The notes under the pieces were generated by a model. That model had not been told where the DNA came from, searched no databases, and saw only the letters and a program-made list of their open reading frames with translations. Below are positions 43,901 to 54,673 of a DNA stretch of 64,000 nt, one piece after another (the stretch's first letter is position 1; each line of letters starts with the position of its first letter). Origin of the DNA: Sanguinoderma infundibulare (taxonomy: Eukaryota > Basidiomycota > Agaricomycetes > Polyporales > Polyporaceae); assembly GCA_032821775.1 (NCBI GenBank), contig JAVLRN010000009.1, forward strand, positions 2,480,001-2,544,000, given 5' to 3'. The translations under genes and the position numbers were made by a program.

Positions 43901-45002
43901 GTTCTTCAGCAAGCACGGATTGCCAAGCTCTTCCATCCATCGCCTTGGTTCCAATGCCTTCGACGAGACCATCGTGTTCACCTCCGCCTCTGGCGTGGTC
44001 TTCTCCAGCACTCGCGCCGAGCTGCAAGGAGCATGGTCCGAGACGTCCTACCGGATGCAATCTCTGCGCGACAATCCGCGATGCGCCAAGGAAGAGTTCG
44101 ACCTCGTCAACTCCCCGAACCACACCGGGCTCTTCTACGACCTCACGTTCACCCCCGCCCCCTCCCGCTCGCTCTTCCGCCGCCCCAAGGTCGCCATCCT
44201 CCGCGAGCAAGGCGTCAACGGCCAGGCCGAAATGGCCTGGGCCTTCACCGCCGCCGGCTTCGACGCTGTCGACGTGCACATGTCCGACGTCCTCGCCGGC
44301 ACCGTCTCCCTCGCGCCCTTCCGCGGCCTCGCCGCCTGCGGCGGCTTCTCCTACGGCGACGTCCTCGGCGCCGGCAAAGGCTGGGCGCACTCGGCCCTCC
44401 TCAACGCGACCGCGCGCGCGGCGTTCGCCGCGTTCTTCGCCCGCGCAGACACCTTCGCGCTCGGCGTCTGCAACGGCTGCCAGTTCCTCGCGAGCCTCCG
44501 CGAGATCGTGCCGGGGGCGCGCGACTGGCCCGACTTTAGGCCGAACAGGAGCGAGCGCTTCGAGGCCCGCGTCTGCGTCGTCGAGGTCGTCCCCGGGCCC
44601 GCCACCGCCCAGTCCGTCTTCCTGCGCGACATGGCCGGCTCGAAGCTCCCCGTCGCCGTCGCCCACGGCGAAGGCCGCGCCTCCTTCTCCTCGGACGGGG
44701 AGGGGGAGGGGGACGAGGGCCAGCGGGCGCGGCTGGAGGCGGGGGGCCTCGTCGGGCTGCGCTACGTCGACGGCGCGGGCGCGCCGACCGAGGCGTACCC
44801 GCTCAACCCGAACGGGAGCCCGGGCGGCATCACGGGCGTGCAGACCCCGGACGGGCGCGTGCTCGCGCTCATGCCGCACCCCGAGCGCGTCGTCGCGCTC
44901 GAGAGCAACAGCTGGTACCCGCCCGCGCTCGAGGCCGCGTGGGGCGGCGCGGGGCCGTGGTTCAGGCTGTTCCAGAATGCGCGGCGGTGGTGCGGGGAGT
45001 GA
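40908..45002 (+). CDS. ADE6: Phosphoribosylformylglycinamidine synthase (FGAM synthase)
   Basis: Fourth step of purine synthesis: FGAR + ATP + glutamine give FGAM, in the cytosol. A single 1364-residue frame with no intron, unusual here. I choose ATG 40908 ([16 protein letters not shown]) because family members begin with this LxGxSALS strand. The N-terminal domain is followed by a linker with [15 protein letters not shown], the first AIRS-like half ([30 protein letters not shown], ATP site), [26 protein letters not shown] and the second AIRS half ([22 protein letters not shown]). The C-terminal glutaminase has the elbow [10 protein letters not shown] (Cys about residue 1187) and MPHPERVV (His/Glu near 1323). 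All catalytic motifs are present. Very high GC in the last third creates long spurious frames on both strands. Confidence 0.97.
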   Translation: [1364 protein letters not shown]

Positions 45003-46335
45003 GTTCAGGAAGTTCTCAAAAGGCCACGAGTTACATGTGATGGTTTCCGTCTGGTAGAGCTCAGGACTGCGGTTCCGGCCAGTCGTGGGTGTGGGAGGAT
45101 GGAAGTGGGTGGGTGGATGCGGTCAGGTTCTGGCCATGTCGGGGCTCCGGTTCCTAGAAGTATAAATAGCGATGTGTGTGTATTCTGATGCTGTACTTAG
45201 ACCTGTACCGTATGGGCGTAAGGTACCGATCCTGTATATAAATGGGCGAAGATGAAGATAGCAAAGACTCGTGTAGACCGGAAGTTATAGACACATTAGG
45301 AATTGATACAACGTGTGCACCGGCGAGAGCCAAGTAAAGAAACATATGTGATACAGGCTGTCTTCGAGACTTACAGTAGACTTTCCGTCGATCAAGCAAT
45401 TGACCGGACGCCAAGCTGCCAAGAACCTATCGCCGTCGTTAGGGCTCCTCAGGGTTGGTTTTGGCGTTGGGTTTACAGTCTCAGATAGGGGAGACGTGCA
45501 TGTCGATCGCACGGCACCGATCGATAAAAAGTTGAGTTACACTCAGGGGTAACGCGCAACGTCCAATTAAAAAACGTACCTACCGTCTCAGAGGGCGGAA
45601 CGTTCGAAAATAAGTATACAGACGTCCGACACCGAGACCAAGACCACGGGGAGCAAAAAAACGGGGTAGTGTATATACGACGACAAGGACCACGGCCGAC
45701 GGCAATGCACATGCGTGGAAGGGTAAGTAAAAAATAGACAGATGCCGTAGGGTCCGGTACGTACGTACTTATGAACATTGTCCATGCTGTTGCGTTAAAG
45801 GTAGTGTGATGGTGGGTTGACGGCGCAGAGGGTGGGGGAGGGACGGGAGCCGCCAGATCGAGGGGTCGTTTGGACTGGTATCTATGAGTAAATGGTACTA
45901 AAGAAGAGCGTCCTGGGTACTGGTACTTTGTACTTCTTGGTGCAAGAACTCGTACATATTAAATGTACACACCACCTGCGGTGCGAGCAGATCGGATGAG
46001 AGCACAATGTGGGCGTGATGGTGATGATGATGATGGATGATGTGAGTGGCGGGCGTCGACCGGTGCAGATAGGCGCGAGCAGCAGCGGCAGCAAGTTTCC
46101 ATGCACCGCGCGTGTGGGACACCGTAGGTATATTCCGAGTATTCTAGGTCAGCGAGCGTAGGAGTGGCGCATGCAGCAAGCAGGGGGAAGCGAGGAGCAC
46201 CGGAGACCGTGGAGAGGGGACAGCAGTAGCGGGTGTGGCAAAGCAGGTAAGGGAAACAAATCCAACGTATCGTGTGGTCCGAGTCATGATCATCTCATCT
46301 CGTGTACACCCCTCCTTGTGTGACGCCTGCGACGG
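45003..46335. other. Convergent intergenic region
   Basis: 3' flanks of PFAS (plus) and the Cps1-like gene (minus). No gene seen. It contains a short GATGATGATGATG run near 46021. Confidence 0.5.
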
Positions 46336-48112
46336 TCACCGTGCGTATCCTTGCTGTAACTCGACTGCGGGCTGCTGATAATACTGCTGCTGGTGTTGCT
46401 GCTGATGTTGGTATGGCGAATACTCTTGTGACGCGTACTGGTGCTGGGGGTAGGTCGGAGTCTCCGGAAGCTTCTCCGCGTACCCAGCAGCCGGCTGGCC
46501 ACCCACATCCGCCGCGGCGGTCGCAGCCCTGGCATCGCCGATACCGGCACGGGTGCCCCAACCAGTCTGGGGCATAGGATTTAAGCCGAGAGAGACGGGA
46601 AGCAGAAATGAGAAGCGCCACGTACCTCATGGAGAGTTAGTAGCGCGTAGATCTTCATGATCGAGAAGTAGTACCCGAACAGGATGAACGCGGGAACATG
46701 GATCACGTCCTGCGGTCGATGCCAGAGATGGGGAAGCAGCTTTGCTGTCCTCGTCGCGAGAAGCCAAACGAAGTAGCTAACGATGACGTTCCTGAAGAAG
46801 GGAGAAAATCTTGAGTCTAAGTGATCCAGCTTCTGATCAGACGCTTCACATACCACCACGGCAGGTGGAAGCCACCCTTGTCTACGGGAATGGTAGACTT
46901 GTAGACAACAACGCCGACGAAGAAGGGACCGGCAAGGAGCGTCAAGGGGTTAAAGAGCTTATCCACCTAGACCCGCACCGTCAGCGGCTGCGGAGGGATG
47001 GAGGTGAAACGAGGCGCTTACCATGGTGTATGCAACGTACGGGTGGGACGTCCATACATGGCGCTCCATGAAGAGAGAACGAAGATCAGAGCGCCATGTG
47101 TTACGTGTCCAGCGGAGGACCTGCTTCAAGAAGCGCCAGTTGGGCTTCATGGTGGAGAGAAGTTCTGCCTCCTTGCAGCACTGGACATAGGTGTTCCAGC
47201 CGTGGCTGACCATCCAGCGGGTGAGGAACTTGTCGTCGCCAGAGTTGAGCTGGTATTTGCCAAGCCAGTAGTCGTGGGTGAAACCGTGCAAGAACTCCGG
47301 GTCCTTGAGGATGACGGTGCGGTAGGCGGCAGTACGACCCGAGAGACAGGGGAGACCGCCGTCGATGTGGGTCGAGGATGCAATCTCGATGTTTCGGATG
47401 GAGAGACGGAAGGCAGCGAGGACTTCCCAAACGGTCATGGACTTACCGACGGGCTGGACACGCTGGGAGGTGCCGACACCGCCGACCTTCTGATCCTCGA
47501 AACAAGCGAGTACGTACGGGAGGAGGGTGGGGGGCCAGATCGCGTCGTCGTCGGCGAAGACGATGATGTCTGTTGTGGTGTTCTTGATGCCGTGAGACAT
47601 CTGGAGACGTTTGTTGGCGAATGGGACGGTGAGGACACGGATGCGGTCTGGGTCTACGGCATTTGCGAGGTCCTGGAGGGGACCAAGCATCTTCTCCTCG
47701 GTGATGATGATGATCTCCTTGGGCTTGCCGACGAGCCAACTGTGGGCGGCCTCCTTGAACTCCTCGCCGGCGTCGATGGTGGGGACGATGATAGTGACAT
47801 CCTCTTCTGCGATGTAGGTGGGGTTTTCAGGGAGAGGGACGGGGCGGTAGGTGAGGGAGGCAACTATGCGAATTAGGTACCACAAGTAACGGTAGAAGCT
47901 GGAGGGCGTTGTCAGGGAACAAGGAGGGATAGAAGACGAGGAATAGGCAGAGATGACGGGGACTCACCCAATGACCCCGAATGGAACAACTGGATGAGGG
48001 CGAACGAGGACGGGTTAGCGGCAGTGTCGATCGGCATGCATGCAGCGATAAAGAGACAAGAAACGGACAAGTACTCACAGACTGGAAAGTGGTCCGAGGT
48101 CAGCCGGAGCAT
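46336..48112 (-). CDS. Cps1-like family 2 glycosyltransferase (polysaccharide synthase)
   Basis: From ATG 48112 (MLRLTSDHFPV) short exons lead to VPFGVIGFYRYLWYLIRIVA, an N-terminal membrane segment, then a GT2 domain: VTIIVPTIDAGEEF (first Asp), IIVFADDDAIWPP (DxD), GDDKFLTRWMVSHGWNTYVQ (acceptor Asp) and QVLRWTRNTWRSD (Q/RxxRW). C-terminal membrane helices follow (LFNPLTLLAGPFFVGVVVY, NVIVSYFVWLLATRTAKL, FILFGYYFSIMKIYALLTL), then a Gln/Tyr-rich cytosolic tail. About 490 residues. This is the layout of hyaluronan/chitin-synthase-like processive enzymes such as Cryptococcus Cps1, which makes and extrudes a beta-linked polysaccharide at the plasma membrane. The product here is unknown. Confidence 0.85.
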
Positions 48113-48714
48113 GGTTCGACCACCCTCGGCAGGGGAGAAGACAAAGCAGCGAAAGCAATAAACGAGCGGGCGGGTTGGCAAATACGGCGAGGACGATGCT
48201 GGAGGGTCGCAGCGCGACGACGACGACGAGAGCGTTGGCGAATAGCAGAGCGCCCAGTCGCGACCCACTCCCCAGCCTCCGCCCACCCGGCGGAGATTAA
48301 AACCCCGTCCCGGCGTCTCTGCCTTTGCCCACCCGCTCGGCCGGCGGCCTCGGTGGTGCTGTTTCGACGTGAACGTAAGTAATCCACCGTCGACAAACAC
48401 GGTGAGGCCGGCCAACAAGTTATTGCGTAAGAACCATCGCTCCGCAGCCGGGATCGCACGCCCGTGGCAGGGTGGAAGACTGCTACTTACATATGTAGTG
48501 CCGCCATCCCGCCATAAGTACATCTCACGTTCATCTCTGCAAGTAGTCGTATCGTATATACACGCCCTGCAGCGCGTTCGATTTTGACTTTCTAGAAACA
48601 ACGATTGACCGTGAGGCAATCTACGTGCACGAATAGACTTCAATAATCGAGCTTATGAAGGTCCAACAGCTTGGCAAAACAAATCCTAAGGCCTCATGCC
48701 TCCGGATCTATTCA
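48113..48714. promoter_or_regulatory. Upstream region of the Cps1-like gene
   Basis: GC-rich DNA with pyrimidine tracts on the coding (minus) strand, leading up to the tRNA gene. No coding region supported. Confidence 0.4.
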
Positions 48715-48818
48715 CGCTGACAGCAGGATTTGAACCTACGCGGGCAACGCCCAAGTGATAGTGAAAGATGTTCAACAGTTATTCAAATCACTCGCCTTAA
48801 CGACTCGGCCATATCAGC
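48715..48818 (-). tRNA. tRNA-Ser(UGA) with intron
   Basis: Minus strand. The acceptor pairs GCTGATA with TGTCAGC, and the discriminator is G. D arm GCC...GGC; anticodon stem AGTGA/TCACT enclosing TTTGAA, anticodon TGA, with an intron of about 20 nt inserted after position 37. Long variable arm TGGGCGTTGCCC, as expected of tRNA-Ser (class II). T arm GTAGG-TTCAAAT-CCTGC. All stems pair, so it looks functional. Confidence 0.88.
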
Positions 48819-49936
48819 TGGTGGAAATTCCATCATTAAACAACATAACTGCATGCGCGCCCGAGACGCGGCCATGACAACACGTGAGGTATGTTTTATG
48901 GTGAGATGCCAATACCACCAGCACGGATCTGCACCATAATAACATTCAGTTCAGCGAAAGGCGATAGAACTTACGCCGTAGGTACCTTGGTTGAGGCTTT
49001 CGCGAGAAAGAAGAAGAGGCATGAACTGCGGATGAAGTCGGATATGGATGTATGTAGCTACCTTGGTCTAGATCTGGCAACAATGATGCATGTATATGAT
49101 GAAGCGGTACCGAGTAGGGCGTATCCTCCGGTCAAACAAAAATGCAGGCTGTGAGCATGAATGCTTGACGAACGTGGGTACTGCGGGCGACAGAGTCAGT
49201 CCCATCCTCTGTCGCTCTGCACGGATCGCCTATGCACGGAAGGACATCGCCGCCGCCGCCACAAGAGCTTGTCATTGACATTCAGTGAGTAAGTGCATCG
49301 CCCTCAGTGGAGGTGTAACGGAGTGAGAAAGCCCCGAAGGTGTGCGTCATGACGCAAAATAGTTCCGCGAGACTTCTAGGGGCCGGTGATGAATTGAAGC
49401 ATAGGAGAACGTTTGCCTTCGCAACATCCGATCGCGAAAGAGGGGCTATCGGTGACCATGGGATCACTTGATTCGGTAGACGCATCAACGCGGTAAACCA
49501 GCAAAGCGATACCTCAGTCGACAGCTTGTCAAATATCTCAATGTTGGCATGGTGCGTACATAGCTGGCATCCGAGTCAGTTGGTAAACACGTCCTTGGTC
49601 GCTGCCCCGCTGATCGGATGTGGCTGTGTCCCGGGCATGCGACGGTGTCCGAAAGTGGTAGCGTTCAGATTTTACGGCCGCGTTGGACGCACTTTGACGC
49701 GCTGCGGCACTCTCGCCCGCACCGCTAAGCGAGTGGACCTCTCATTGCACTGCGTTCGAGTTAGTCGACGAACGTGCGTCCGCATCAATACTTACCCCGC
49801 CCTCGTCTGTCCTCGCCCGCTCGCTCTCGCTCACCTTATAGCCCGACAGGTGTCCAGAGAAGGCCCGCAACCTTCTCTTCTTCACTCTCTTCCCACCTTT
49901 CGTCACTTCTTCCGCGCACTCACGCCCGCACGAGCC
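48819..49936. promoter_or_regulatory. Upstream region of the phosphate transporter gene
   Basis: No gene seen. It contains one CACGTG at 48881-48886, the core bound by Pho4-type bHLH factors, about 1.05 kb before the ATG; given the distance this may be chance. The last 150 bp are pyrimidine-rich, as in many strong fungal promoters. Confidence 0.35.
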
Positions 49937-52532
49937 ATGTCCTCCGACTCGGCTCCGAGGCATGACGGCCCATCGATCGAGGATCGCCCGACGGTCCACA
50001 AGTCCAACCTCGAGGAATTCGAGCGAGAGGCCGATGTCCGCCTCCCCTTCCTTCTCTCGTACCGGGAAGTGAAGCTATTGGGCATTGCCGGGGTACGTCC
50101 GTCCGTCCTTGCACCCGATCACACGACCAGGTCTTCACCTCCTCCCCTCCCTCTGTTTAGGTCGGGTTCTTCCTCGATGGTGCGCCCAACATCGTTCAGA
50201 GTGTTTTGAAATCGTCCTGACGCTTCTCAAGCTTACGATTTATTTATCATCAATGTGAGTGCCCACCCATCGATGGCAAATTGTTCAGTCACCTGAACGC
50301 ATCTTCCATGTCAAGCCTGTTGCTACTATGCTTCAGTACCGCCTCTACGGCGGAGCTTCCCTCCCCCCCGGCTTGGAGGGCTTCATCAAGGCTGGCGCGA
50401 ACATTGGCAGCGTCATCGGCCAGTTCGCCTTTGGTGCGTCCTGCTCGTGTGACCCCGCCCCTCGAAGGCCCAATGCCTGGGCCGAGATTCTGCGCCAAGA
50501 ATGGTCTAACCGAATTATTCCGTGCTCCAGGCTACTCCGCCGACTACTTCGGCCGTAAGGCAGTCTGTGAGTATCCCGTGCACACTTGTGCTCCACTCGG
50601 CCCTCCTGGCCCGATGAATGGAACACTGAACTAGCGCACATGACAGACGGCAAGGAGCTCATGCTCATCATTTTCGCTACGATTGGCTCTATCTGCGATC
50701 CCACCGGTAAGTCAACCGCCTTCCGCATGCATATCAGAACAGCTCGTCCGGGCCATTGTGGAGACCGTCGCCGTGAATTGCTCCCGTCCTCCGCCGCGGC
50801 TACTCTAAAGATCATCGTAGTGGTGTGCCATGTCTCAGGTCACACGACGGCTACAATCTCTGTAGTCGCGGCGGGTTACTACGCTGCTGTTCACTGTCCG
50901 CTGCCAATGGTCCGCGACGAGTCGCTCTGACCTGCACGCTCTTTCAAGTTTAAACCCGTCATGCGATTGCGATTGCTCACTCCCGCCCTCCGCACCATCA
51001 GGCGCTATCTCGCCCAACGGCGCACTCATCTGGCTCGGTGTATGGCGTATCATCCTCGGTATCGGTGTCGGTGGGGACTACCCCATGTCCGCGTCCGTCG
51101 CCACCGACCGCGCGAACCTCCGCCGCCGCGGCACCCTCCTCGCGTACATCTTCGCCAACCAGGGCTGGGGCTCCTTCGTCGGCGCCCTCGCGTTCATCAT
51201 CATCCTCGCGTGCTACCACCAGACGATGGACGTCGACGGCAAGACCAGCAAAGTCGATGGAGGTACGTCCCCCCCCCCTCCCGATCGCTGACCATTCGGC
51301 TTGAACGTTCTCTCTTCCTGTTCACAGTCTGGCGCATCCTCGTCGGCCTTTCTCTCGTCCCCGCGTTCGGCACCCTCTACCAGCGTCTGACCCTCCCGGA
51401 GTCCACGCGCTACGAGGAGGCCCGGAAGAATGCCGCCCGGATCGAGGACGAAGAGGCAGACGACCTCAAGAAGAAGAAGGTGGGCGCCGAGCCCACCGGC
51501 AAGGAGGCAAAGCCCGACGACGAGTCCTCCGCCGCCGCGGAGGAAACCAAGGCGAGCGCGAAGGAGCTCGCGGCCGCCAAGAGCTCGCACTTCCGCGAGT
51601 TCGCGCAGTACTTCTCCGAGTGGCGCCACCTTAAGATCCTCATCGGCACCTGCTCGTGCTGGTTCCTGCTCGACATCGCCTTCTACGGCATCAACCTCAA
51701 CCAGAATGTCGTGCTGCAGCAGATTGGGTTCGACGGCAAGACGGGGACAGCGTGGAACAGGCTGTTCAAGATCGGCATCGGCAACTTGATCATTACGGCG
51801 CTCGGATTCGTGCCCGGGTACTACGTGTCCATCTTGACGATCGAGAAGCTCGGGCGCAAGTGGATCCAGATCCAGGGCTTCTTGCTCGCCGCTCTCTTCC
51901 GTACGCGTTCTGTTTCGCTCTCTGGGGCGAAGATGGCTGACGGCGTGTTATACACAGTCGGCATCCTCGCGGGCAAGTTCTACACGCTGAGCCCGGCGGC
52001 GTTCATCGTCAACTTCGCCTTCCTCCAGTTCTTCTTCAACTTCGGCGCCAACACGTACGTCTCTCCTCCTCCATGCATATCCTCTTATTGTCGCGTACTG
52101 ACGTGCTTCAACAGCACCACCTACGTTCGTGACGCATAGATAATGTTGATGCGCACCCAGCTGACCTTACGTTTCTCTGACAGTGTTACCCCGCTGAGGT
52201 CTTCCCGACCCGCTTCCGCGCCTCCGCGCACGGCATGTCTGCCGCCTGCGGCAAGGCCGGCGCGATCATCTCCGCGCTCGCCTTCAACTCGCTCTCGAAG
52301 AAGATCGGCACGCCCGCCGTCCTCTGGAGTGCGTCCTTCCTCCTTCCCCTACCCTCCCCTCTCTTCTCTCTTCTCTTGTCCATGCGTCATGATGCTGACG
52401 GAGCGTCCGTGAACAGTCTTCTTCGCGTGTTGTATCGCCGGCGCGGTGTGCACGCTCCTCCTCCCCGAGGTCCGCGACCGCGATCCGGACGTGATCTACC
52501 ATCAGGAGCTGCGCGAGCGCGCGCGCCGTTGA
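49937..52532 (+). CDS. PHO84: PHO84-type inorganic phosphate/H+ symporter
   Basis: Major facilitator of the plasma membrane taking up phosphate. Exons from ATG 49937 ([19 protein letters not shown]) show [14 protein letters not shown] (first helix with the conserved Asp), [82 protein letters not shown] (signature GIGGDYPLSA), [10 protein letters not shown], and a long charged central loop rich in Lys/Glu/Ala. Next are [20 protein letters not shown], the C-terminal helices, [33 protein letters not shown] and the tail [12 protein letters not shown]. About 560 residues, at least nine short introns. Usually induced by phosphate starvation; here the sequence shows no clear promoter proof. Confidence 0.93.
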
Positions 52533-53419
52533 GCGCTGAGTGCGGGCTGTGTTACCCCAGCGTCCTCGAGAGGGTGCAGTGAGGCAGCAGAGGGTGTTGT
52601 AGAAGAAGCCCCGAGGGCGAGTTGGCGCTGTAGAACGGGGAAAACGATTTTGGGTTACTGACGTCCTCCTCCTCTCTTTGAAGTGGCTATATATGCCCCC
52701 ACCTGTATTACTGTACTAAGTTACTTACGTGGTACTGATCAGTGATACCGCTCACGACACAGCTCACGATACCGACAGATGTGGGAATTCATATGGGTCC
52801 TCACCGGAATAAAAACTCTATTATACTCGGATGTCGTCGCGGTGTGGACTGGTTCCAAGCCCCTCCCACGACGAATGGTTCTTGGTCGAGACTAGCCTGG
52901 GTGCTTGTCATTCCTGTCGTGCTGGATCATGCTACACTCGAGCTGTCCCCTTACCTTCTGTCTTCATGATCGATAGCATGACCCTCTTGTCAAGCCTGTA
53001 GCCCAGGAGAAGTGAGTATTGGCACATGGCAAGCACACGTGGCGGGCTTCCACGACTGAGCCGCTGCCCAAACTCGCGAGGCACTGACGTCGAACATTGT
53101 AGCAGATGGCGAAACGCAAACCTATAATCGGTGCTCTTGGGACAGACTACTGATTCCATGTGCGACGCTTGCAGGCTTCACGTCATAAAAAGACCGCGTC
53201 CATGGGAAGGACTGTTTCTGATCCCGCTAATCGCAGTAGAGGAAGCCGGGCACGTTCCACTTCCGCAAACATGCTTCCCGTCCCAGATGCTCGACTCTGG
53301 CTCTCTCGCTACCAGGACGGACGAGTATTTAGTTCGTGGAGCGCGGCGGGCGATGGCTAGGATCCTTGAGACCTTTTGCTCTTCAAGTCCTTGCCCTGCG
53401 ATAATACCCCTGCCAAACG
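52533..53419. other. Intergenic region
   Basis: No gene seen between the phosphate transporter and the secreted orphan. Includes the latter's promoter. Confidence 0.5.
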
Positions 53420-54414
53420 ATGCCTTTCGCTAACTGGAAGCTTGTCGCCTTGGCCGCCTTCGGACCACTGCTCCTCTCCGCCATCACTTTCGTCGCGGCG
53501 GTCGACAAGCGTGGGGCCACGGCGTTCTTCAACCCGGCCGACGGTGGAGGGTCCATGTTCATCGACGCCGGGGGAGGACTGGGAGAACCGTTGAACGTGC
53601 GTTAGTTAAGCTCGTGTGTTCTCACCGTGTGAAGTGCTCCGAGTTCCCGTTGACCCATTCCTGGCCGCCTCAGGTCATCATCTCGGGACTGAGCTCCCCA
53701 GGCGTTCTAAACCTGGACGGCGTGGTCAACTTCGCCAGGGCCATCGGCTTGTACGTCCTGTTCGCTCCCTGGCCACCCACCGTGTGTACTTACCGCTGAA
53801 TGCCCGGACGTTCTAGCTCGGAGGAATGCCTCGGTATCCACCTTGGAAACCCTTTCACCGCCAACCTGGGTGACGGGAACGGCGCGGTGAACCAGAGCAT
53901 CGAGCTGCGCCAGGACTTCGGGAACGCAGGGCTCGGGACCTGCCTCGAGTCCCTCATCGGCGGGAACCACTTCCGAGTGTACTTCCAGAACGGGTCCTTG
54001 GCGGACAGCGGCGCCGTGTTCCTCGCGTGACTGTTTTTTCTTCGTTCTTCCCAACGCACTGTGCTGCTGCGCGCTGACGTTTGTTGTTTGACCGCGGCAG
54101 GGTGTCGAAGGAGGAGGACTTGGAGGAGAACCACACGATCGTGCCGGACGGGTACGACGTCGGGCGGGACCTGTTGGTCCAGAACGCGCTGGGCACGACG
54201 AGCTTCGGAGGCGTCACGTACTCGACGACCGCGCAGAACATCACCGGCCTCATGCCCGCCGGCTCCAACGGCGTGAACCACGGTGAGCTCGTGCTGCCGC
54301 ACTGCACTTTGGGTGCTCCAATGTGAAGGTAAACTGACGACGTAAACTGTCCGCGTTCACATAGGGATTGCGGTCGACGGAATCGTTACGCTGCTCACCG
54401 TCAATATTGTGTAA
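53420..54414 (+). CDS. Secreted basidiomycete orphan protein
   Basis: From ATG 53420 a signal peptide (MPFANWKLVALAAFGPLLLSAITFVAA) leads to exons with GATAFFNPADGGGSMFIDAG, VIISGLSSPGVLNLDGVVNFARAIG, SEECLGIHLGNPFTANLGDGNG, NQSIELRQDFGNAGLGTCLESLIGGNHFRV, FQNGSLADSGAVFLA, DLEENHTIVPDGYDVGRDLL, GGVTYSTTAQNITGLMPAG and GIAVDGIVTLLTVNIV. Roughly 255 residues with potential N-glycosylation sites (NQS, NGS, NHT) and two Cys. I know this arrangement only as a recurrent uncharacterised protein of mushroom-forming fungi. Extracellular location is inferred from the signal; function unknown. Confidence 0.7.
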
Positions 54415-54673
54415 AGAGTTATTATGTGCCTTGATTATTCTCGGAGATATCGCATGTGGACGTTGCATGAAAATGGGCTCGGAGAGACGGTCAGTTGAAG
54501 GCTTCTGAGCTACGGCCATACGGGCTTGGATTCGACAGAGCTTGAAGAGTCTTCATCCAGTCCTAGTTGTGCGATCCAGTTGAAGGCGCACTTGGACTCA
54601 GGAGCGCGGCTGGGGTTACCCCTTGGGGATGTTGCGACCTGCCCTAAAGTTGTTCGCCGGCGCCCAATGATGC

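Noticed and set aside
43732..45057. Long plus-strand and minus-strand frames (up to 441 and 347 codons) inside PFAS
   Set aside because: They are low-complexity Arg/Ser/Pro/Ala shadows made by the GC-rich third positions of the PFAS frame, and show no recognisable domain.
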